A stretch of 64,000 nt of DNA from Spongisporangium articulatum (GCF_044465595.1 NZ_JBITLV010000008.1:62001-126000); one strand, 5' to 3'; shown: positions 26,514-35,475, counted from the first letter of the stretch. The notes: generated by a model from the sequence alone, not told the origin. Numbers and translations: made by a program.

Positions 26514-27488
26514 CTACTTGGCCACGGCCTTGACGTCACCCTTCTGGGCGGCGACGACCGTGACGTCACCGCTGCGCGGGACGTAGAGCACGATCACCTC
26601 CACCGACGTACGGGTGAACGTCTTGCCGAACGCTTTCTTCCCACCGGCCAGCGCCTGCAGCTGCTTGTCCGTGAGCTGCACCGCCCGGTTGTTCTTCGTC
26701 TTCAACGTGTACGTCTGCTCGAGCTCGCCGATCACCACGGCCCCGCCGTCGGTGGTCCGGATCGCGACCGGGGCGCCGCTCATCGCCCGGTGCCGCGAGG
26801 TCACGGTGGCCACCTTCGACAGCCGCTTGCGGGTCGAGACGTAACCGCCGATCACCTGGTCCGAGTACGAGCTGCGCTTGAACCCGGCGGTGCCGCCGCG
26901 CGAGTTCAGGTAGGCCGCGTACCCGGAGAGCGCCTTGGCCGGCGACATCGCCAGGCCGGACGTCGCGTCGGCGGGCAGCGCGGTGGCCCCGGTCGACGGC
27001 GACGCGACCTGCGGCAGCGTCGCGCCGGGCAGCATGCTGGCCTGGGCCCACAGGCCGTACGGGTCGCGCGCCGACGTGGACCGCAGCACCCGCAGGCTCG
27101 GGGTGGACTCGCCCGACACCTCGCCGACCGCCACGAAGTACCGCGGCCAGCCGGCCCCCAACGGCACGAGAAGCCTGACGGGGGTGAAGGTTCCGGCGCT
27201 CGGGGCCTTGCGCTTGAGCTTGGCGGCGACGCGGTTGTCGGCCAGCGCAATGTCGCGGTACGGGCCGATCACCCGGTCGTCGGCCTTCTTGACCGTGGTC
27301 ACCCCGCGGTTGCGCACGAGGCCCGCGTCGACCGCGCTCAGCACCGTCGCGGCCTGGCTGAGCCCCACCACCGGGTGGGCGGCGGTCTCCAGGGGCGTCT
27401 CGTCGTCCACCACGTGCCCGTCGGCCGAGCACCCGGCCAGCGCGACCAGGGCCGCGGCCGCGGCGACCGCGACGAATCGGCGCCTCAC
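26514..27488 (-). CDS. Putative lipoprotein of unknown function
   Basis: A 324-residue protein starting VRRRFVAVAAAAALVALAGCSADG at a GTG that overlaps the preceding gene's stop (GTGA). Arg-rich n-region, hydrophobic stretch and an LAGC lipobox predict a lipid-anchored exported protein (Cys at about residue 20). The mature part has no motif I recognise; it contains SRHRAMSGAPVAIRTTDGGAVV and ends with VIVLYVPRSGDVTVVAAQKGD, and could be two related alpha/beta domains. It is translationally coupled to the membrane protein upstream, so they probably act together at the envelope. Confidence 0.72.
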   Translation of the reverse strand: MRRRFVAVAAAAALVALAGCSADGHVVDDETPLETAAHPVVGLSQAATVLSAVDAGLVRNRGVTTVKKADDRVIGPYRDIALADNRVAAKLKRKAPSAGTFTPVRLLVPLGAGWPRYFVAVGEVSGESTPSLRVLRSTSARDPYGLWAQASMLPGATLPQVASPSTGATALPADATSGLAMSPAKALSGYAAYLNSRGGTAGFKRSSYSDQVIGGYVSTRKRLSKVATVTSRHRAMSGAPVAIRTTDGGAVVIGELEQTYTLKTKNNRAVQLTDKQLQALAGGKKAFGKTFTRTSVEVIVLYVPRSGDVTVVAAQKGDVKAVAK

Positions 27489-28858
27489 AGCCGTGCCCCG
27501 TCCCGGCCGCCGGTGCGTCCGGCGCCGTACCCCGCGGCGCCCGGGCCGTCGGCACGGTCGAGCTGCGAGCGCGACGAGAGCATCACGAGGGTCACCCCGC
27601 CCGCGACCATGAGCAGCACACCGACCGCGATCAGCACCGGCGCGACGGTCTCCGCCTCGCGGCCGGACCAGGTGATGGTCACGTCGGCCGGGGCGGGCTT
27701 CGTGCCGTCGGACGCGGTCACCACGACCCACTGGCCCTCGGTCTGCGGCCAGGCCAGGGTGGCGGCCCCCTTCACCCGGACCTTCACCGCCCAGACGTCG
27801 GCGTCGTCGGGGTCGGTCAGCCTCGCCCGGTCGCCGTGCCGCCGGGTCAGCAGCTGGTTCTGCTCGTTGCGGCCGACCATCTCCAGCCGGCTGCCTTCGC
27901 CGAGGTAGGCCTCGACGTCGGAGGCCCGGCCGATGCCGAGGAACACGGTGTCGGTCGCGGCTGCGGCCCGCACGGTGATCCGGGCCCGCGGGCCGTCCAG
28001 GCCGAGCAGCCCGACGGCCGAGGTGATGACCGGGACCTGCGAGCTGTTGCTGAGCTTCGCGGTGACCGAGGGCGGCGGCGCCAGCGTGGTGGCCCGCAGA
28101 CCGCCGAGCACGACGACGCCGAAGCCGATCAGGACCACGGCCAGGGCGGCGAGGATCGGGCCGGGACGACGCCGGGCCAGCTCAGCGCTCGGCCGGCGGT
28201 CCGGCCGGTTCCGGTTCTGCCGGGGACGGCGGGCCGCCTCCAGCGCCGCGCGCTGGGCGGCCAGCTCCTCGCCCATCCGCGCCGCCCGCTCGTCGGCCTC
28301 GCGGTCCCCGAACCGGCGGTCGAGCGCCGGCTCGGACCGGGTCGGCGGCGCGGCGCGGCGGACGATCGGCTGCTCACGGGTGACCGGGTCGGACGACCCC
28401 GGGGCGACCGCGGGCTTGACCCGGGCGGCGACCGGCGGCTGCTGCGCGGTGGGCGGGGCGAACGGGTCCACCTCGGGCCGGGCAGCGCGATCGGCACCGG
28501 CGCCGGGCACGGTGATCGGCAGGGAGAAGGGGCCGGACGCCGGACCGTACGGGTCCTGGGACCGGCTCGGCGGAGCCTGGGGCTGGGACCGGGTCACGGG
28601 CGACCGCTCGGCGGGGGCGACCGGGATGTGGCCGGTCTCGCGCAGGGCCCGGGCGTCGCGCCTGGTCATGGGCTGCGCAGGCGGCGGCATGGGGCCGGGC
28701 AGGGTGGGCTTCTCCGGCGACTTGCCCCGGCCGAGCAGGCGGCGCTTGCCGTCGGGGGTCTGGGCGTACGGGTTCACCGGGGTCACGGGCGCCGGCGCCT
28801 CGTCGGGGTCCCTCCGGTCCTGCCGCGGGTCGGGCTCGAACATCGAGGGTTCGCTCAC
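27485..28858 (-). CDS. Membrane protein with long proline-rich cytoplasmic region
   Basis: A 457-residue protein starting VSEPSMFEPDPRQDRRDPDE at a GTG overlapping the upstream stop. Residues 1 to about 225 are disordered and rich in Pro, Ala and Arg. A first membrane helix (PILAALAVVLIGFGVVVLGG) lies near 238-257, an extracytoplasmic beta-rich domain of about 160 residues follows, and a second helix (VAPVLIAVGVLLMVAGGVTLVML) lies near 413-435, with a short C-tail. No family recognised. It is translationally coupled to the downstream lipoprotein gene, whose product would be on the same side as the extracytoplasmic domain. Confidence 0.72.
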   Translation of the reverse strand: MSEPSMFEPDPRQDRRDPDEAPAPVTPVNPYAQTPDGKRRLLGRGKSPEKPTLPGPMPPPAQPMTRRDARALRETGHIPVAPAERSPVTRSQPQAPPSRSQDPYGPASGPFSLPITVPGAGADRAARPEVDPFAPPTAQQPPVAARVKPAVAPGSSDPVTREQPIVRRAAPPTRSEPALDRRFGDREADERAARMGEELAAQRAALEAARRPRQNRNRPDRRPSAELARRRPGPILAALAVVLIGFGVVVLGGLRATTLAPPPSVTAKLSNSSQVPVITSAVGLLGLDGPRARITVRAAAATDTVFLGIGRASDVEAYLGEGSRLEMVGRNEQNQLLTRRHGDRARLTDPDDADVWAVKVRVKGAATLAWPQTEGQWVVVTASDGTKPAPADVTITWSGREAETVAPVLIAVGVLLMVAGGVTLVMLSSRSQLDRADGPGAAGYGAGRTGGRDGARL

Positions 28859-29178
28859 GACGCCTGCCCCTCGGCCTGCCCCTGGATGGCCCGCTCGAGG
28901 CGTTCGACCTTGGCGTCGAGTTCGCCGGTGCGGCCGGGACGGATGTCGGCCTTCAGCACGAGCGAGACCCGGGTGGCACCCTCGCCCGCCGCCTCGCAGG
29001 CCCGGCGGACGACGTCCAGGCACTCCTCCCACTCACCCTCGAGGGTGGTGAACATGGCGTCGGTGCGGTTCGGCAGGCCGCTGTCGCGGACCACGGTCAC
29101 CGCGCGAGCGACCGCCTCCGCAACCGAGTCACCGCTGCCTTGCGGGGCGACGGAGAAGGCGACGAGCACGAGGGTCAC
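28855..29178 (-). CDS. Thiamine-binding / MTH1187-family protein (DUF77)
   Basis: A 107-residue protein starting VTLVLVAFSVAPQGSGDSVAEAV. The small ferredoxin-like fold pattern (LVAFSVAPQG, MFTTLEGEWEECLDVVRRACE, TRVSLVLKADIRPGR) is typical of the MTH1187/YkoF-like family, members of which bind thiamine or its pyrimidine as oligomers. The C-terminal LDAKVERLERAI helix completes the fold. It is the first gene of a three-gene unit joined by GTGA overlaps with a membrane protein and a lipoprotein. A thiamine-sensing link to those is possible but not shown. Confidence 0.8.
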   Translation of the reverse strand: MTLVLVAFSVAPQGSGDSVAEAVARAVTVVRDSGLPNRTDAMFTTLEGEWEECLDVVRRACEAAGEGATRVSLVLKADIRPGRTGELDAKVERLERAIQGQAEGQAS

Positions 29179-29232
29179 CCTAACGTGTGCGTCTTGAGTA
29201 ATAGACCGACCACTCTCAGTAAGGTGGGCGGC

Positions 29233-30348
29233 ATGAGTGACCCCGGGACGACGGCCGACACCGGTGCCGGCGCCATCCCTCGCCAGGAGACGGCCACCGG
29301 GGAGGATCGCGGTCAGCCCACGCCCGTAGACCTTCCCGATCAGCGCACCGGCGAGGCCGACGTGGTGGTCCCCGAGGCGCCCGCGCGGGCCGAGCTGAGC
29401 GAACCGGCGCAGGGGCCGGTCCTCCCGCGCCCGGCCTCCGACCTGCTTCCGGCCCACCCCGCCCGGCCGTCGCGGTTCCGGCTCCCCGCCCTGCCCCGCC
29501 TGCCCCGGCCGTTCCGCCCCGAGTCGCCCCGCGACGAGCAGTCACCGCTCCCGGTGCTCGCCGGCGTGCTGAGCATCGTCCTGGTGGTGGGGCTGCTGGT
29601 CACCGCGACCGTCCGCTCCGGCGCCGCGGCGACCCGGGCCGAGACCGCCGCGGCCGCGGCGACGGCAGCCGCCGAGTCGGTCGCCGCCCAGGCGTACCCG
29701 CTGCGCCCGGGCCCCTTCGTCGCGGCGCTCGACACCCTGATCGCCCAGGCCGACCCCCTGGCCGAGGCCACCCGCGGACCGAGCTGGACGGCGTCCCGCT
29801 GGACCACCCGGGCCAACCGGCTCGGGCTGCTGGACCACCAGGCCGACGGCCTCGGCCGGCTGGCCGACACGGCCCGGCCCCTGCGCCTGTCCGTGCTCAA
29901 CGGCACCAGCGGCACCCCGACCCCCGACCGCGTGCACACCCTGGCCGCCGACCTGGCCGCCTACGCCGACGCCGCCCGGGCGTCGGACCTGACCTACGAC
30001 GAGGGGGTCCGGCAGCTGGCGGCCGCGGCCGAGAGCCTGCGGCTGATGCTGGGCGGGACCGGCGCCACCGTGAGCGTCGACCACCTGTGGACGATCTGTG
30101 AGACGGCGGCCGGGCCGTGCACGCGGCTGACGGTGCGCGCCGCCCAGGTCGTCGACCGGACGACGGTCGCGGCCGACGCGGGGCCGCTCGCCACCGGCGA
30201 CGCCCGGTTCACCGGGGTGGCCGCGAGCACGCTGGTCAGCGGGCGGCGGCTGCTGATCACCGGGTTGCTGGACACCCTGATGCGGGCCGCGGACCCGGCG
30301 GTGGCGGCCGGCCAGCGACCCGTCGTCCAGGTACTCAGGGCGGCCTGA
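29233..30348 (+). CDS. Single-pass membrane protein of unknown function, paralogue of the 16358 gene
   Basis: A 371-residue protein starting MSDPGTTADTGAG. A disordered Pro/Arg-rich cytoplasmic segment (to about 98) is followed by one helix (LPVLAGVLSIVLVVGLLVTAT, about 100-120) and an extracytoplasmic Ala-rich helical domain. Shared positions with the 16358 product: GPSWT...TTR, PLRLSV, TPDRVHTLAADLAAYADA and LWTICETAAGPCTRLTV, with the same spacing of two Cys. No family recognised. It lies about 110 bases upstream of the second tyrosine autokinase in the same direction and could be co-transcribed, suggesting an envelope or EPS role. Confidence 0.7.
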   Translation: MSDPGTTADTGAGAIPRQETATGEDRGQPTPVDLPDQRTGEADVVVPEAPARAELSEPAQGPVLPRPASDLLPAHPARPSRFRLPALPRLPRPFRPESPRDEQSPLPVLAGVLSIVLVVGLLVTATVRSGAAATRAETAAAAATAAAESVAAQAYPLRPGPFVAALDTLIAQADPLAEATRGPSWTASRWTTRANRLGLLDHQADGLGRLADTARPLRLSVLNGTSGTPTPDRVHTLAADLAAYADAARASDLTYDEGVRQLAAAAESLRLMLGGTGATVSVDHLWTICETAAGPCTRLTVRAAQVVDRTTVAADAGPLATGDARFTGVAASTLVSGRRLLITGLLDTLMRAADPAVAAGQRPVVQVLRAA

Positions 30349-30457
30349 GCCCGCCTCAGTCCGTGCAACCCGGCACGCGGATCACCGCACGGGCTACCAT
30401 CGCCTTTCGACCTGCATCAGAGCGGTCGTGACCGTCGCGTCGCATCGAGGGGAACAC

Positions 30458-32005
30458 GTGACCCTGACCCAGTACCTCACCTCGTTCAAGAGGCAATGGC
30501 ACATCGCCGTGCTTCTGACCGCTCTGGTGATGGCGGCGGCCGCGGCCTACACGTTCACCCGCACCCCGCAGTACAGCGCCACGTCGCAGGTCTACGTCAA
30601 CGTGGTCAGCACCGAGGGCAGCACGCTCAGCTCGAACAGCACGTTCGTCACCCAGCGGGTCAAGACCTACGGCGAGATGGCCACCATCAGCGACCTGCTG
30701 AAGCAGGTCAACTCCGACCTGCAGCTCGACTACACGATCGGGCAGCTGCGGTCGGAGATCACGGTCAAGACGCCGGTCGACACGAACGTCATCCTGATCA
30801 CGGCGGGCGACGCCAGCCCGCAGCGGGCCAAGCAGATCGCCGACCAGGTCGCCAAGCTGCTGCCCACGTACGTCGACAAGGTCGAGAAGGTCAACGGCCA
30901 GACGTCGCCGGTCGTGGTGACGCCGTTCCAGCTGGCCGACGTGCCGACCAGCCCCGTGTCGCCGAACGTGCCGCTCAACCTGGCCGCCGGGCTGATCCTC
31001 GGGCTGGCGATCGGGCTCGGTTCCGCGTTCCTGCGCGACCAGCTGAACACGACGCTGAAGTCGGTCACCGACATCGAGGCCATCACCGGTGCGGTGCCAC
31101 TGGGCATCATGCCGTTCGACAAGACCACGTCGGCCCAACCGCTGGTCGACGCCAACGACCAGAGCGGACGGGCCGAGGCCTACCGGTCGCTGCGCACGAA
31201 CCTGCAGTTCACCAACGTCGACCACCCACCGCGCGTGGTCGTGGTGACGTCGTCGCTGCCCGGCGAGGGCAAGAGCACCACGTCGTGCAACCTGGCCCTG
31301 ACGCTGGCCCTGAACGGGGCCACGACGGTGCTGATCGGCGGCGACCTGCGCAAGCCGACGCTGTCCAGCTACCTGGGCATCAGCAGCGCGGTCGGGCTGA
31401 CCAACGTGCTGGCCGGGCAGTACGGGCTGCAGGAGGTGCTGGTCCCGTTCATGAAGGGCAAGCTCGCCGTCCTGCCGTCGGGGCCCACGCCGCCGAACCC
31501 GTCCGAGCTGCTCGACTCGGCGCAGATGCGCAAGATCGTGACGGTGCTGAGCGACAAGTTCGAGTACGTCGTCATCGACGCCCCGCCCGTGCTGCCGGTC
31601 ACGGACGGCGCACTGCTGGCCGCCATGGCCGACGGCGCCCTGATCGTCACCCGGCACGGCAAGACGACCCGCGACAACCTGCAGCGCACGCTGCAGGCCC
31701 TGCACATCGTCAACGCCAAGGTGCTCGGCACCGTGATCAACTTCGCCCCGATGAAGCGCGGCAGCGGGTACGAGGGGTACGGCTACGGGTACGGCTACAC
31801 CAGCCAGGAGCAGGCCAACGGCACCCGGCATGCGCACGGGGCCGGGGCCGCCGCCACCCCGCGGATGCCGCAGGGCGCCACCCGGCCCGCGACGCCGTCC
31901 AACGCCTGGCCCGCCGACCTGTCCCGTCCGATCAACGGCCCGGTGGTCCCGCCCGGGCAGAACACGCCGTCCGGCTCCGAGGCGTCGTGGAGCGAGCGCG
32001 GCTGA
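30458..32005 (+). CDS. Second Wzz-BY kinase (polysaccharide tyrosine autokinase)
   Basis: A 515-residue protein beginning VTLTQYLTSFKRQWHIAV at a GTG preceded by GAGGGGAAC, the same context as the paralogue at 8490. Wzz domain to about 185 with two membrane helices; then a BY-kinase with PGEGKSTTSCNLALTL near 266, GGDLRKPTLSSY and YVVIDAPPVLPVTDG. In Walker A' the usual Asp (VDGD) reads GGD. The tail has a run of tyrosines (GYEGYGYGYGYTS, about 437-449), a good autophosphorylation cluster, then a Pro/Ala-rich extension absent from the paralogue. Presumably serves a different polymer from the first kinase. The pseudo-SGNH gene follows 62 bases downstream. Confidence 0.9.
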   Translation: MTLTQYLTSFKRQWHIAVLLTALVMAAAAAYTFTRTPQYSATSQVYVNVVSTEGSTLSSNSTFVTQRVKTYGEMATISDLLKQVNSDLQLDYTIGQLRSEITVKTPVDTNVILITAGDASPQRAKQIADQVAKLLPTYVDKVEKVNGQTSPVVVTPFQLADVPTSPVSPNVPLNLAAGLILGLAIGLGSAFLRDQLNTTLKSVTDIEAITGAVPLGIMPFDKTTSAQPLVDANDQSGRAEAYRSLRTNLQFTNVDHPPRVVVVTSSLPGEGKSTTSCNLALTLALNGATTVLIGGDLRKPTLSSYLGISSAVGLTNVLAGQYGLQEVLVPFMKGKLAVLPSGPTPPNPSELLDSAQMRKIVTVLSDKFEYVVIDAPPVLPVTDGALLAAMADGALIVTRHGKTTRDNLQRTLQALHIVNAKVLGTVINFAPMKRGSGYEGYGYGYGYTSQEQANGTRHAHGAGAAATPRMPQGATRPATPSNAWPADLSRPINGPVVPPGQNTPSGSEASWSERG

Positions 32006-32067
32006 GTCTGTCTGTCTGACCGGGATTCCGGTCAGCGACGGACCCGGCTTGTGGCACCCTGTCCCCC

Positions 32068-32793
32068 ATGTCGTCGGCAGCGCGGTGGACCGCCTTCTGG
32101 GTGGTGGTCGTGGGCTGCCTGGGGTTCGTGGCGTTCGTCGCCACGCACGGTGTCAAACCCCCGCCGGCCGCCGACGGCGTCCTCTACAGCGCGCCGGCCA
32201 CGACCGCGGCCAGTCCCACCCCCACCGTCGACCCCACGGTGGCACTGTTCGTCGGGGACGCCTACACGGTCGGTTCCGGCACCGGGAGCAAGCCCAACTC
32301 GTTCGCGAGCCGGGCCTGCACGACGCTGAAGTGGACCTGCTACTACGACGCCCAGGCCTCCAGCGGGTACGTGACGGCGGGCGTGCAGAGCAACGGCACG
32401 CAGAGCAAGACGTACGGCGACCGGCTGAAGGCCGACAAGAAGTACACGCCCGACGTCGTGGTGGTCAGCGGCGGTCGGGCGGACTCCGGCAAGGCCGGGG
32501 TGCAGGCCGCGGCCACCGACTACCTGGAAGCCGTCACTAAGCAGTTCTCCGACGCGAAACTCGTCGTCCTGGAACCGTTCTGGAACAACGCGACGCCCAC
32601 CCAGCAGATCGTCGCGGTGCGCACCGCGGTGCAGAAGGCGGCCGACGCGGCCGGGGCGACCTACGTGAGCACGACCGACTGGTTGACCGACGCGCAGATC
32701 GGCCCCGACGGCGTGCTGCCCACGACCAGCGGGCACAAGGCACTGGCCAAGAAGCTCGTCGCCGCCCTGAGGGCCGAGGGTCTCGACGCCTGA
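32068..32793 (+). CDS. Membrane-anchored SGNH-fold protein lacking the catalytic residues
   Basis: A 241-residue protein with an N-terminal signal anchor (WTAFWVVVVGCLGFVAFVAT), a short Pro/Thr-rich linker, and an SGNH/GDSL-hydrolase fold from about 57. Block I reads ALFVGDAYTVGSG, with Ala65 where the nucleophile Ser of GDS sits; block III reads VVVSGGRADSG, with Ala138 where the oxyanion Asn of GxND sits; block V reads DGVLPTTSGHKALAKKL, with Leu217 where the DxxHP His sits. The scaffold is intact while the active site is gone. It follows the second autokinase, so binding or recognising an acylated polysaccharide is a reasonable guess. Esterase activity is not expected. Confidence 0.75.
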   Translation: MSSAARWTAFWVVVVGCLGFVAFVATHGVKPPPAADGVLYSAPATTAASPTPTVDPTVALFVGDAYTVGSGTGSKPNSFASRACTTLKWTCYYDAQASSGYVTAGVQSNGTQSKTYGDRLKADKKYTPDVVVVSGGRADSGKAGVQAAATDYLEAVTKQFSDAKLVVLEPFWNNATPTQQIVAVRTAVQKAADAAGATYVSTTDWLTDAQIGPDGVLPTTSGHKALAKKLVAALRAEGLDA

Positions 32794-32794
32794 G

Positions 32795-33796
32795 TCAGGC
32801 TTCCAGGAGCGAGTCGACCAGCCGGTCGGCGGCCCCGTAGGGGTCGAGTCCGCCGGCCACGACCCGCCCGGCCAGGCCCTCCAGATCGTCCTCCCCCGGG
32901 CCGCGCCGGGCCTCCAGTCGCGCCTTCAACCGGTTCAACGCCAGCGCCTCGATCTCGGCCGACGCGCGCCGCTTCCGGCGCACCTCGAGCTGCCCGGTGC
33001 TGCGCAACCAACCGTCGTGTTTCGCCAGGGCCTCGACGAACTCGTCCACGCCCTTCCCCGAGTGCGCCGAGGCGAGCACGACCGGCGGGCGCCAGTCGCC
33101 GGCCTGACGGCGCTCCCCCAGCGTGATCATGTGCCGCAGGTCGCGCGCCGTGGCCTGGGCCCCGTCGCGGTCGGCCTTGTTGACGACGAAGACGTCGCCG
33201 ATCTCGAGGATGCCCGCCTTCGCGGCCTGGATGCCGTCGCCCATGCCGGGGGCCAGCAGCACGGTCGTGGTGTCGGCCAGGCCGGCCACCTCGACCTCGC
33301 TCTGCCCGACCCCGACGGTCTCGATCAGGACGACGTCGAAGCCCGCCGCGTCGAGGACGCGCAACGCCTGGGGGGTGGCCGCCGAGAGGCCGCCGAGATG
33401 CCCACGGCTGGCCATCGAGCGGATGAAGACGCCCGGGTCGGTGGCGTGGTCCTCCATCCGGATCCGGTCACCGAGCAGGGCCCCGCCGGAAAACGGGGAC
33501 GACGGGTCGACCGCGAGAACCCCTACCGTGCTTCCCTTCTCGCGGAAGGCGGCGATGAGGGCGGCGGTCGTGGTGGACTTGCCGACCCCGGGCGGTCCGG
33601 TGAGCCCGACAACCGTGGCCCCCTGGGCGCGGCGGGCGGTGACCGGGACGAGCGCGGCCATCACCTCGCGCAGGGCGGGGTGCTCGTCGTCCACGAGGGA
33701 GATGAGGCGACCCACCGCCCGGGCGCGCCGGCCCGGGTGGTCGCCGACGACGTCCTCGAGCAGGGCGTCGACGTCGACCTGGCGGACCGGACTCAT
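32795..33796 (-). CDS. meaB: Methylmalonyl/ethylmalonyl-CoA mutase-associated GTPase
   Basis: A 333-residue G3E-family P-loop GTPase. It has TVVGLTGPPGVGKSTTTAALI (Walker A), VLAVDPSSPFSGGALLGDRIRM (switch region), FIRSMASRGHLGG, VVLIETVGVGQSEVEVAG (Walker B) and the specificity box VNKADRDGA. The family loads and protects adenosylcobalamin mutases. Length matches MeaB/ArgK. It lies next to a thiolase, also on the minus strand; no mutase is in the window. With the epimerase (59614) and Ccr (60290) it indicates the ethylmalonyl-CoA or methylmalonyl-CoA pathway. A 91-bp palindrome separates it from the thiolase stop. Confidence 0.93.
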   Translation of the reverse strand: MSPVRQVDVDALLEDVVGDHPGRRARAVGRLISLVDDEHPALREVMAALVPVTARRAQGATVVGLTGPPGVGKSTTTAALIAAFREKGSTVGVLAVDPSSPFSGGALLGDRIRMEDHATDPGVFIRSMASRGHLGGLSAATPQALRVLDAAGFDVVLIETVGVGQSEVEVAGLADTTTVLLAPGMGDGIQAAKAGILEIGDVFVVNKADRDGAQATARDLRHMITLGERRQAGDWRPPVVLASAHSGKGVDEFVEALAKHDGWLRSTGQLEVRRKRRASAEIEALALNRLKARLEARRGPGEDDLEGLAGRVVAGGLDPYGAADRLVDSLLEA

Positions 33797-33809
33797 ACCC
33801 TCACCCTAC

Positions 33810-33900
33810 GTTCGTGATCAAGGAAAGTTCTTGTGGCCACGGGCGACTCACGGTCGGCCGCCCCCGAGGTGGGCCACTAGAACTTTCCTTGATCACGAAC
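33810..33900. terminator. Large palindrome between thiolase and meaB (repeat family member 1)
   Basis: A perfect 22-bp inverted repeat, left arm GTTCGTGATCAAGGAAAGTT plus CT (33810-33831) and right arm 33879-33900, enclosing 47 bases. It lies just after the thiolase stop, so it likely stops thiolase transcription before meaB. Arm ends match the palindromes at 36651 and 60093. Confidence 0.6.
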
Positions 33901-33907
33901 TGGGAGG

Positions 33908-35101
33908 TCAGGGGACGCGCACGATCAGGGCGTCGCCCTGGCCGCCGCCGCCGCACAGGGCCGCGGCCCCGACCCCGCCGCCGCGGCGCTTCAGCTCCAG
34001 CGCCAGGTGCAGGACGACGCGGGCGCCGGACATGCCCAGCGGGTGGCCGGTGGCGATGGCGCCGCCGTTGACGTTCACGATCTCCGGGTCGATGCCCAGG
34101 GCCTTGGTGGAGGCCAGGCCGACGGCGGCGAACGCCTCGTTGATCTCGACGACCTTCAGGTCCTCGACGGCGATGCCCTCCTTGGCGACCGCGGCCTTGA
34201 TGGCGTTGGCCGGTTGCAGCTGGAGGCTGGAGTCGGGGCCGGCGACCTGGCCGTGCGCACCGATCTCGGCCAGCCAGGTGAGGCCCAGCTCCTCGGCCTT
34301 GGCCTTGCTCATCACGACCACGGCGGCGGCGCCGTCGGAGATCTGCGAGGCGGTCCCGGCGGTGATGGTGCCGTCCTTGTGGAAGGCGGGCCGCAGCCGG
34401 GCCAGGGTCTCCACGGTGGTGTCGCCCCGGACGCCCTCGTCGACCGAGAACTCGATGGGGTCGCCCTTCCGCTGCGGGATGGAGACCGGGACGATCTCGT
34501 CGTCGAAGATGCCGTTCTTCTGCGCGGCGGCCGCGTTCTGGTGCGAGCGGGCGGCGAACGCGTCCTGCTCCTCGCGGGTGAACTTGCCGTCGGCGGCGTT
34601 GATGTCGTCGGTCAGCCCGCCCATGGCCTGGTCGGTGGCCTGGTCCCAGAGACCGTCGTACTCCATCGAGTCGACGAGCTTGGTGCTGCCGTACTTGGTG
34701 CCCTCGCGGGACCCCTTCAGCAGGTGCGGGGCCTGGGTCATGGACTCCATGCCGCCGGCCACGATCACGTCGTACTCGCCGGCGCGGATGAGCTGGTCGG
34801 CCAGGGCGATGGCGTTGAGGCCCGACAGGCAGACCTTGTTCAGGGTGGTCGCCGGGACGCTGGTCGGGATGCCGCCCTTGATCGCCGCGGTGCGGGCGGC
34901 GTTCTGCCCGGCGCCGGCCTGGATCACGTGACCCATGATCACGTACTGCACGGTGTCGGCGGAGATGCCGGCCTTGGCCACCGCGCCCTGGATGGCCACG
35001 CCACCGAGGTCGGCCGCGGAGAAGCCCTTCAGGGAGCCCAGCAACCGGCCCATCGGGGTACGGGCCCCGGCAACGATCACGGACGTCGGACGCTCACTCA
35101 T
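33908..35101 (-). CDS. Acetyl-CoA C-acetyltransferase (thiolase)
   Basis: A 397-residue thiolase starting MSERPTSVIVAGARTPMG at an ATG with a strong AGGAGG ribosome site. The nucleophilic Cys91 lies in LNKVCLSGLNAIALA, the His in ATGHPLGMSGARVV and the second Cys in ALCGGGGQGDALIV. Such enzymes join two acetyl-CoA to acetoacetyl-CoA, the first step of the ethylmalonyl-CoA pathway and of polyhydroxybutyrate synthesis, or run in reverse in beta-oxidation. Its neighbour meaB and the more distant ccr and epimerase favour the ethylmalonyl-CoA role. Length is normal and no residue is missing. Confidence 0.92.
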   Translation of the reverse strand: MSERPTSVIVAGARTPMGRLLGSLKGFSAADLGGVAIQGAVAKAGISADTVQYVIMGHVIQAGAGQNAARTAAIKGGIPTSVPATTLNKVCLSGLNAIALADQLIRAGEYDVIVAGGMESMTQAPHLLKGSREGTKYGSTKLVDSMEYDGLWDQATDQAMGGLTDDINAADGKFTREEQDAFAARSHQNAAAAQKNGIFDDEIVPVSIPQRKGDPIEFSVDEGVRGDTTVETLARLRPAFHKDGTITAGTASQISDGAAAVVVMSKAKAEELGLTWLAEIGAHGQVAGPDSSLQLQPANAIKAAVAKEGIAVEDLKVVEINEAFAAVGLASTKALGIDPEIVNVNGGAIATGHPLGMSGARVVLHLALELKRRGGGVGAAALCGGGGQGDALIVRVP

Positions 35102-35475
35102 CGGGCCATTCCTCCTACGGACACCTCGCGTCGAGCCCGGGTCGCGCCCGGGTCGCGCAGCCCCCAGGCAGGGGGCCATCCCGACCAGGGTAGGCACGCC
35201 CGGAGCCCGATTCAGCCTCGCGCGCGTGGGCCGGATCACAAGGGGCCTCAACCCGAGCGCGACGGGCACCGATAGGAGAACGGCGGCAGCTCGCGGGTCA
35301 ACAGACTGCTCGTGAGACTCCTGTTACACAGAGTGGTGGCATGAAAGGTATATATCTGGCGATACGGGATACGTTCATCCCGTCGGCCATCGTTCTGTAA
35401 CAATGAGCGGCTTGTGGCGCGATTGGGGGACGGGGCACTGAGCGGGCACGGAGCGCTGAGCGGAGAAGAGGATCT
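35102..35475. other. Intergenic region upstream of the second EPS cluster
   Basis: A 374-base divergent gap between the thiolase start and the GT4 gene. It holds a TACACAGAGT box (35325-35334), an AT-rich TATATAT stretch (35349-35355), an inverted repeat ACGGGAT-N6-ATCCCGT (35364-35383), and a tandem CCCGGGTCGCG repeat near 35128-35147. No reading frame or RNA gene is convincing. Confidence 0.5.
35325..35354 (+). promoter_or_regulatory. TACACAGAGT box overlapping a possible promoter of EPS cluster 2
   Basis: TACACAGAGT (35325-35334) is identical to the first ten bases of the box at 1084. TTACAC (35324-35329) with TATATA (35349-35354) 19 bases away is a loose -35/-10 candidate. The GTG start is at 35476, so the leader would be about 110 bases. 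Confidence 0.35.
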
